A stretch of DNA of 38,061 nt from Nitrospirae bacterium CG2_30_53_67 (GTDB taxonomy: Bacteria > CG2-30-53-67), in NCBI GenBank assembly GCA_001873285.1, contig MNYV01000177.1, forward strand, positions 1 to 38,061. Direction: 5' to 3'. Positions 33,407-38,061 of this stretch are shown here, in pieces; the first letter of the stretch is position 1; the number at the start of each line of letters is the position of its first letter. A model generated the notes under the pieces. The model was not told where the DNA came from, ran no database searches, and saw nothing but the letters and a program-made list of their open reading frames with translations. A program made the translations under genes and the position numbers.

Positions 33407-34090
33407 TTTAAAAAGGGTTTCTTTGTCCAGGGGCGCCCGCTTCTTCTCTTTGGTGGAGAGAGGGGCGTAATAACGGGTTCCCTTGTCCATCTGAAGGATA
33501 TGGCGGATTAAATCGTCGAGGTCCTCGGCGCTTCGAACAAAATCGATTTCCGATGTCTTGATCACCAGCATGGGCGTGTCGCTGTAATGAAAGAAGAAGT
33601 ATTCATAGGCCTGGTTGACGGCCTCGACATATTCTTTGGTGATGGTATTTTCATAACTCCTCCCTCTCCCTTTGATCCTTTTCATGAGCACGTCCGTGCC
33701 GGCCTGCAGGTAGATCACCAGGTCAGGAGAAGGGATGCGCTCGTTTAATATGGCATAGATCTGTTCGTATATCGGGAGTTCATGATCGCTGAGATTCATG
33801 TAAGCAAAGATCCGGTCCTTCGGCAGGATGTAGTCCGCCACGGTCCAGGCATGGAACAGATCCATCTGCCTGAGCTGGAAAAGCTGGTTGTACCGGCTGA
33901 GAAGAAAAGACATCTGGGTCTGAAAGGCATATTTCTTCCGGTCTGAATAAAAAAGAGGAAGAAAGGGATTCTCCTGGACCTTTTCCTGGATCTTCACGGC
34001 CCCCAGGCGCTCGGTGAGCAGGTTGACCAGACTGGTCTTGCCCACGCCGATGGGCCCTTCGACGGCAAGGTATCGTTTCTCCTTGCTCAT
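33392..34090 (-). CDS. Deoxynucleoside kinase (dNK/dCK family)
   Basis: A 232-residue cytoplasmic kinase that phosphorylates deoxynucleosides for salvage into dNTPs. The P-loop is EGPIGVGKTSL (about 10-20), with the family motif VQENPFLPLFYSD, a DRK-like loop, and the SYE-x-T segment (GRGRSYENTITKEYVEAVNQ) near the lid. QLRQMDLFHAWTVADYILPKDRIF matches the substrate-binding helix. Base specificity cannot be told. The ATG overlaps the folK stop by four bases (ATGA). It ends the minus-strand operon pepA-folB-folK-dNK. The last six codons lie in an AAATTT repeat block. Confidence 0.9.
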   Translation of the reverse strand: MSKEKRYLAVEGPIGVGKTSLVNLLTERLGAVKIQEKVQENPFLPLFYSDRKKYAFQTQMSFLLSRYNQLFQLRQMDLFHAWTVADYILPKDRIFAYMNLSDHELPIYEQIYAILNERIPSPDLVIYLQAGTDVLMKRIKGRGRSYENTITKEYVEAVNQAYEYFFFHYSDTPMLVIKTSEIDFVRSAEDLDDLIRHILQMDKGTRYYAPLSTKEKKRAPLDKETLFKEFEI

Positions 34091-34581
34091 GAATCCCCCT
34101 GAATCTTTTCAACCTTTTGGGCCGTGCCCAGTTCATCCAGGAGTTCCTGGAAGGTCTTTTGATGGATGGGGTGGATCCCGTTCGGCGCGAGTTCGGCCAA
34201 GGGCTCCAGAACGAACCGGCGCTGCTCCACGAGGGGATGAGGGATGGTCAGGTCCGGTTCTTCAACGATCTTGTCCCCGAAGAAGAGAATATCCAGATCA
34301 ATATTCCTCGGTCCCCACTTAATCGGGGTGCTCCTCTCCATTTTTTGCTCAATGGACTGGAGCAGGTCCAGGACCTGCAGGGGAAGAAGGGAGCTCGAAA
34401 CCTCGGCCGCGGCATTCAGGAACCAGTCCTGGTCCTCGTAGCCCATGGGTTCCGTGCGGTAAAAAGAAGAGACCCGAAGGACCTTCAGTCCCTTGCTGTT
34501 TCGCATATGTTCGATCGCGGTCCGGATGTTCCGGGCCCGGTCATCCATATTGCTCCCGAGACCGATGTATACAAGATTCAT
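34087..34581 (-). CDS. folK: HPPK, 6-hydroxymethyl-7,8-dihydropterin pyrophosphokinase
   Basis: A 164-residue folate-pathway enzyme that transfers pyrophosphate from ATP to 6-hydroxymethyl-dihydropterin. It opens with YIGLGSNMDDRARNI, then has SSFYRTEPMGYEDQDWFLNA (pterin site) and the HPPK signature WGPRNIDLDILFFGD with two Mg-binding Asp residues, followed by IPHPLVEQRRFVLEPLAEL. All key residues are intact and length is normal. It overlaps folB upstream by 4 bases (ATGA) and the kinase downstream by 4 bases, so all three are coupled. FolB supplies its substrate in the same pathway. Confidence 0.96.
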   Translation of the reverse strand: MNLVYIGLGSNMDDRARNIRTAIEHMRNSKGLKVLRVSSFYRTEPMGYEDQDWFLNAAAEVSSSLLPLQVLDLLQSIEQKMERSTPIKWGPRNIDLDILFFGDKIVEEPDLTIPHPLVEQRRFVLEPLAELAPNGIHPIHQKTFQELLDELGTAQKVEKIQGDS

Positions 34582-34943
34582 CTTCGTCTCCTGTTGATCT
34601 CCACACCGACGCTTTGGACAGGCGCAGGGATGGGTGGGTGGGGTTTGGTGACGCGGACTTGCACCTCCGCGGGAGAAAATATTTCAAGGAGCATTTCCGC
34701 GATCCTTTCCGCAAGGGCTTCGATCAGGCGGCATGGTTCCGATCGGCAGATCTCAAGGACATGATTCACCACGGAGGCATAATCAATGGTATCCTCGATC
34801 CTGTCCGTTGAACCGGCCGGGATGCCGTCCATGATCAGTTCAAGGTCCACCCGGAAACGCTGCCCCAATTCCCGTTCCTGCGGCAGGTTCCCGTGGTATC
34901 CGTAAAACTCGATCCCGTGGATGATGATTTTGTTACCGCTCAT
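34578..34943 (-). CDS. folB: Dihydroneopterin aldolase
   Basis: A 121-residue enzyme that cleaves 7,8-dihydroneopterin to 6-hydroxymethyl-dihydropterin and glycolaldehyde, the step before FolK. It shows GIEFYGYHGNLPQERELGQR (family start with the conserved Tyr), DYASVVNHVLEI, and LIEALAERIAEMLLE with the substrate-binding Glu, then VRVTKPHPPIPAPVQSVGVE with the catalytic Lys and the typical K-P-x-x-P-I. Length is normal. Its ATG is 19 bases after pepA in a minus-strand operon and its end overlaps folK by 4 bases. Confidence 0.95.
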   Translation of the reverse strand: MSGNKIIIHGIEFYGYHGNLPQERELGQRFRVDLELIMDGIPAGSTDRIEDTIDYASVVNHVLEICRSEPCRLIEALAERIAEMLLEIFSPAEVQVRVTKPHPPIPAPVQSVGVEINRRRR

Positions 34944-34962
34944 GGTTGATTTCTGCGGCTAT

Positions 34963-36456
34963 CTACAAGGTAGAGATATAACGCAGTAAAGATCTTACGC
35001 CGACGCCGGTCGCCCCCCCTGGATTACAGCCCCATCCTTTTTCGTGGAAGGCCGGCCCGGCAATGTCGATGTGGATCCAGGGGGTATCCCCCACAAATTC
35101 TTTTAGAAACATTCCCGCCGTAATGGCGCCGCCCCAGCGGTTTCCGATATTCTTCAGGTCCGCCACGCTGCTTTTGAGCTTCTCCTTCATGTCGTCATCA
35201 AAGGGAAGCGGCCACATCTGTTCCCCGGCCTCTTTTGCGCTCTTGAGGAATGTGTCGATGAAGGTTTGATCATTTCCCATCACACCCGATGTATACTCTC
35301 CGAGCGCCACCACGCAGGCGCCGGTCAGGGTCGCGAGATCGATCATCTGATCGGGCTTGAGTTTGACGGCGTAGCTCAGCGCATCGGCCAGGGTCAACCG
35401 CCCTTCGGCGTCCGTGTTCAGAACCTCGATGGTCTTCCCGCTCATGGTCCTTACAATGTCATCGGGCCTTTGGGCGCGTCCTCCCGGCATGTTCTCGGCC
35501 GCGGCGATAATGCCGTGAACCACGACATTGGGCCTGATTTGATGGAGGGACTGCATGACCGACAGGACCGTGCACGCTCCGGACTTGTCTATCTTCATGG
35601 TCTGCATCGCCTCCGAAGGCTTGAGGGAAAGGCCGCCGCTGTCGAAGGTCATCCCTTTCCCGATAATGGCGATGCTCTTTTTAGCGGATTTTCCACGCGG
35701 CCGGTAAGTCAGGTGGATGAATCTGGGCGGATTGCTGCTCCCCTGGGCCACACCGAGGTAGGCCCCCATTCCGAGGCCGGCGATCTGCTTCTCATTGAAG
35801 ATCCTGCAGGAGAGACCTGTTTTTTTAGCGATCTGCCGGGCCGTGTTTGCAAGGGAGACCGGGTTGATCACATTTCCCGGTTCATTGACGAGGTCTCTCG
35901 CGAAGTTGGTGGCCTGGGCGGCCGTGGTCCCTTGCCGGATCCCTGCCTGGATTTTGGTTATGGACATCCCCGGTTCCACGAGGAAGGAGGCGCGTCTCAG
36001 TTCGTGCTTTTTTTCTTTCTTCTTGTACTTTTCAAAGGTATAGGCGCCGAGGAGGACCCCTTCGGCCGCGGATTCAGAGAGCTCTTTTTCATTGAGCCCC
36101 TTGCCTCCCCATCCGAAAAAAGGGCTCAGGAGGCTTTCTGCCTGGACGCTTTTTGCCGTCTGTACCATCTTTGCAAAGGTCCTGCGGTGACGGTCTGTTG
36201 TAAACTCCTTGCTTTTACCCAGGCCGATCAGGCAGACCCTCTTGGCAGAAATTCTCCCTAACGAATGGACAAGGAGGGTTTTTTCGAAATCTCCCTTGAA
36301 GTCCTCGTCCCGCATCACGCCCTGGAGGGCGTTTTTCAGGGCGGCATTCACCTCCGCTGCCGGCCCTTTGAGCTTTTTGTCGTCTTCAAAGATCCCCACG
36401 ACCAGGAGATCTGCCTTGGCTTTCAGGATGTCTCCTTTGTAGATCTGGATTTTCAT
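34963..36456 (-). CDS. pepA: Leucyl (cytosol) aminopeptidase, M17
   Basis: A 497-residue dizinc (or Mn) aminopeptidase that removes N-terminal residues from peptides in the cytoplasm, normally as a hexamer. The N-terminal macro-like domain (1-160) leads to the catalytic domain, with VNEPGNVINP, AIIGKGMTFDSGGLSLKPSE (metal-binding Lys and Asp), KIDKSGACTVL, and the family signature NTDAEGRLTLADAL with Asp-Glu ligands and catalytic Arg. Length is typical. The ATG at 36456 has GGAG seven bases upstream. Some PepA proteins also bind DNA, but no sign of that is visible. It leads the pepA-folB-folK-dNK operon. Confidence 0.96.
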   Translation of the reverse strand: MKIQIYKGDILKAKADLLVVGIFEDDKKLKGPAAEVNAALKNALQGVMRDEDFKGDFEKTLLVHSLGRISAKRVCLIGLGKSKEFTTDRHRRTFAKMVQTAKSVQAESLLSPFFGWGGKGLNEKELSESAAEGVLLGAYTFEKYKKKEKKHELRRASFLVEPGMSITKIQAGIRQGTTAAQATNFARDLVNEPGNVINPVSLANTARQIAKKTGLSCRIFNEKQIAGLGMGAYLGVAQGSSNPPRFIHLTYRPRGKSAKKSIAIIGKGMTFDSGGLSLKPSEAMQTMKIDKSGACTVLSVMQSLHQIRPNVVVHGIIAAAENMPGGRAQRPDDIVRTMSGKTIEVLNTDAEGRLTLADALSYAVKLKPDQMIDLATLTGACVVALGEYTSGVMGNDQTFIDTFLKSAKEAGEQMWPLPFDDDMKEKLKSSVADLKNIGNRWGGAITAGMFLKEFVGDTPWIHIDIAGPAFHEKGWGCNPGGATGVGVRSLLRYISTL

Positions 36457-36493
36457 GCGGTCTCCGTATGACGTTATAAAATAAAGTTAATGT

Positions 36494-36522
36494 AACATAA
36501 TTTCTTATGTTTGGAAAGTCAA
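36494..36522 (-). promoter_or_regulatory. Sigma-70 type promoter of the pepA operon
   Basis: On the minus strand, TTGACT (36522-36517), a 17-base spacer and TATGTT (36499-36494). The predicted start is near 36487, giving a leader of about 30 bases to the pepA ATG. The AT-rich surroundings and correct spacing make this the best candidate in the gap. Confidence 0.6.
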
Positions 36523-36879
36523 TTTTATCGTTCCAGGAATTTCCCCCTCTTTGGAAAAGAGGAGTGAGGGGAGATTGATAGAGGCAATCTTGCGCCCGGC
36601 TCTCGTCGCACCCTGTCCATCAAGCTCAAAGGGCTCTTCCGGCGGATTACAGATTTATAGGGAGGCGCCCATATCAAATAATCAATGTCTGGGTACCCTC
36701 GACCCTTTTCAATTCGATGAGGTCAGCGGCCGAGCGCACGTGAGGTACGCTTGACCGTTTTGTTGGCTGAGTGCCTCCGTCGCACTCCAAGACCTGCGCT
36801 GGATTTTGCCAGCGTCAAGCAAACACTCCGGAGTTGACTGACCTGTCTCAGCCGAAGCGTAACAGCAGCCGGACTCAGA
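36523..36879. other. Intergenic accessory DNA left of the MNT gene
   Basis: No convincing gene is seen in this 357-base gap. It holds a small hairpin (CCTCTTT/AAAGAGG, 36546-36562), the first copy of a 68-base direct repeat, and a CGCTGG-ATTTTG-CCAGCG hairpin (36797-36814). An open plus-strand frame at 36551-36754 is low in credibility. Confidence 0.6.
36624..36691 (+). repeat. 68-base direct repeat, copy 1
   Basis: Aligns with 37621-37688 at a constant offset of 997 bases with six mismatches in 68. It shares the invariant core TTACAGATTTATAGGGAGGC. The two copies flank the MNT gene. It is not recognised as a known element end. Confidence 0.85.
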
Positions 36880-37344
36880 TCAACTTTCATCACCGATACT
36901 CCTCAGATATTGAATATCATCTTGATCCTGACCGCTCCCGCGGAAGGACTTCAGGAAAATCAGACCTTCAGGCGAGACAACGCTGAGCGTTCCTCCTTCC
37001 CATTCCACCCTCGTGCGGGTCTCCCACGCCCGCTCTATTTCATGCGTGACAACGAGCAAATCCAGAACGAGGGTTTCGCCTGTGACGGGCTCAATCTTGG
37101 TGACGCGATGTATATTGATCTTGCCGCCATGGAACTCCATGGGCACGGCGCCCAGGGTGAATCCTAACTCGCGAACTGCATCCCTTGCCTTGTCAAGGGA
37201 ACTCGACTCGATCATGATATCAATGTCAAGAGTGGCCCTTGGCAGAGCATAGACAGCCATGGCCAATCCCCCGTAAAGAGCATACTCGATCCTTTCCTCA
37301 CTTAGTTTTTTGATCAGCTTCTTCAGTTCATCCAAGAGATCCAT
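36880..37344 (-). CDS. MNT-type nucleotidyltransferase (AbiEii/DUF6036-like), orphan
   Basis: A 154-residue protein of the minimal nucleotidyltransferase fold. The key motif is YALYGGLAMAVYALPRATLDIDI, where Gly-Gly is followed by D-x-D after about 14 residues, as in AbiEii and related toxins. A third carboxylate may lie in LVLDLLVV. An EGLIFLKSFRGSGQDQDDI segment near the end is typical of the family. Such proteins either nucleotidylate a target (toxins) or act as MNT antitoxins of HEPN toxins. No HEPN or AbiEi partner is seen on either side. ATG 37344 has AAGGAAAG upstream; a TTG at 37386 is less likely. It is bracketed by direct repeats, suggesting an acquired cassette. Confidence 0.75.
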   Translation of the reverse strand: MDLLDELKKLIKKLSEERIEYALYGGLAMAVYALPRATLDIDIMIESSSLDKARDAVRELGFTLGAVPMEFHGGKINIHRVTKIEPVTGETLVLDLLVVTHEIERAWETRTRVEWEGGTLSVVSPEGLIFLKSFRGSGQDQDDIQYLRSIGDES

Positions 37345-37620
37345 AGGGTCTTTCCTTACAGCCGCACGCAGAAGGTCGCGTGTCAAACTTCAAGATTCAC
37401 TCAACCTTATCCCAGATCTCGGTCTATTCTCGGAGCAATGAAAGTCTGAAGGTCCGCCTGTCCCCATCACCTTGTTGTCATTTTGGCCGTCCATGCGGGA
37501 TAGTCATTTCATCCCGAGATGGGTCAGACATGATTTTCAAGCTTATGGGCCGGCCCCGTTGCGCGTAACATACACCTGAAAGGGTACGAAATCAAGGCCA
37601 AAGATAATGCCAAAGATAAT
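37345..37620. other. Intergenic accessory DNA right of the MNT gene
   Basis: Nothing coding is convincing here. An inverted repeat CGGGAT-N9-ATCCCG spans 37496-37516. Short minus-strand frames such as one starting MSDPSRDEMTIPHGRPK stop quickly and may be remnants. A short plus-strand frame runs into the second direct repeat and ends at 37690. Confidence 0.5.
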
Positions 37621-37688
37621 GCTGAAAGGGCTCTTCCGGCGGGTTACAGATTTATAGGGAGGCGCCAATATCAAATTATCAAAGGCTG
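37621..37688 (+). repeat. 68-base direct repeat, copy 2
   Basis: The partner of 36624-36691 in the same orientation, 62 of 68 positions alike. One frame is open through both copies (ERALPAGYRFIGRRQYQII in this copy; ALPADYRFIGRR in copy 1), so it may be a decayed coding piece rather than a regulatory site. Confidence 0.85.
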
Positions 37689-37758
37689 ACCCTCTATTTT
37701 TCTTATGGCATTCAGATTATAGCTGGAAAAAAAGAGGGAGTCAACTTCTACCTACTTT

Positions 37759-37795
37759 TTTGTCGCAGACCCCTCCTCTTGGGGTGTGCGACAAA
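37759..37795. repeat. Hairpin close to the transposase gene end
   Basis: TTTGTCGCA (37759-37767) pairs with TGCGACAAA (37787-37795), and CCCC/GGGG pair inside around a 7-base loop. It lies 16 bases beyond the transposase stop codon. A further TTTGTCGG follows at 37796-37803. It may belong to the end of the insertion sequence. It lacks a T-run on the minus strand, so a terminator role is unlikely. Confidence 0.6.
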
Positions 37796-37810
37796 TTTGT
37801 CGGTAAACCC

Positions 37811-38061
37811 TCAAGCGCACGCCCGCTGCTCCCAGAAATCCTCCCACCGATTGCTCATGATGCTGCATCGAAGGGCGATTATCTTATTTGCCCCTTCGAC
37901 CGTCCAATGCATCCCCGATTGTTTCAGCCTCTGTCCAATCACCGAACGGCATCCGGCCTCAAGCACGCCTGAGCCGACAAAAAGCCCGAGCCTTTTAAAT
38001 TCAGCATACCGCATCCGTTCCTTGTTCTTCTCAAAATAGCCCATTTCTCGGTCGCAAAGGT
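37811..38061 (-). mobile_element. ISKra4-like transposase gene, C-terminal part (runs off window)
   Basis: The minus-strand frame is open to the window edge, so the gene is partial. The visible 83 codons contain MRYAEFKRLGLFVGSGVLEA, then GCRSVIGQRLKQSGMHWTVE and GANKIIALRC, a block typical of the C-terminal catalytic region of ISKra4-family transposases (Glu in the GSG-x-x-E motif is the likely third acidic residue). It ends WEDFWEQRACA and TGA at 37811. The inner end of the element should lie between the direct repeat and this stop. The assignment to ISKra4 rests on remembered motifs. Confidence 0.82.

Noticed and set aside
35266-36261. 331-codon plus-strand open frame opposite pepA
   Set aside because: A mirror of pepA codons with no domain features.
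36546-36562. CCTCTTT/AAAGAGG hairpin as a terminator of the MNT transcript
   Set aside because: No T-run follows on the minus strand.
1-38061. tRNA, rRNA or CRISPR arrays
   Set aside because: No tRNA T-arm signature, rRNA segment or regularly spaced repeat series was found by reading.

Overview
The window suggests a Gram-negative bacterium with moderate GC content and tightly packed, often overlapping genes. Outer-membrane type lipoproteins, a Wza-like export protein, LpxL-like acyltransferases, many GGAGG-type ribosome sites and a PATAN (DUF4388) protein fit a Desulfobacterota or Nitrospirota lineage. This placement is inference from gene content only; no rRNA or tRNA gene was seen.

Region 1 (1-6647, + strand) is a protein-quality operon: dnaK, an Hsp20 small heat-shock protein, a zinc-finger-less DnaJ (CbpA type), clpB and a tiny membrane protein. 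A good sigma-70 promoter lies in front of dnaK.

Region 2 (6648-7235) is a 590-base AT-rich control region without a convincing gene. It holds two helically phased palindromes, an exact GG-N10-GC sigma-54 type promoter, a strong sigma-70 type promoter and a 7-2-7 inverted repeat just after that promoter.

Region 3 (7236-26620, + strand) is a 19-kb envelope-glycan operon. It encodes a nucleotidyltransferase-like/hexapeptide/phosphoglycosyltransferase fusion, a Wza-like lipoprotein, a Wzc-like co-polymerase, two LpxL-like acyltransferases, a Wzx-like flippase, two signal-less alkaline-phosphatase-superfamily enzymes, a PslG-like glycoside hydrolase, an O-antigen ligase/polymerase, GT9 and GT2 glycosyltransferases, a DUF362-ferredoxin protein and a B12-type radical SAM enzyme. 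The proposed flow is: start of a lipid-linked sugar, extension, decoration by acyl or phospho groups, flipping, polymerisation or ligation, and export. Several family members lack expected catalytic residues (the nucleotidyltransferase domain, the BY-kinase P-loop, the acid of both acyltransferases). No exosortase or PEP-CTERM protein is visible. This region is the best candidate for an undescribed system: an acylated, possibly phospho-decorated glycan or glycolipid.

Region 4 (26621-33361) carries a secreted subtilisin, a 71-residue unknown protein, a perfect intrinsic terminator that overlaps a 54-residue Cys-rich minus-strand gene, a TPR lipoprotein, a TtcA-like tRNA thiolase and a large PATAN/J-domain/TPR fusion.

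Region 5 (33392-36456, - strand) is a housekeeping operon, pepA-folB-folK-deoxynucleoside kinase, with a clear promoter.

Region 6 (36457-38061) is accessory DNA: a lone MNT-type nucleotidyltransferase gene bracketed by 68-base direct repeats, then the 3' end of an ISKra4-like transposase gene that runs off the window.
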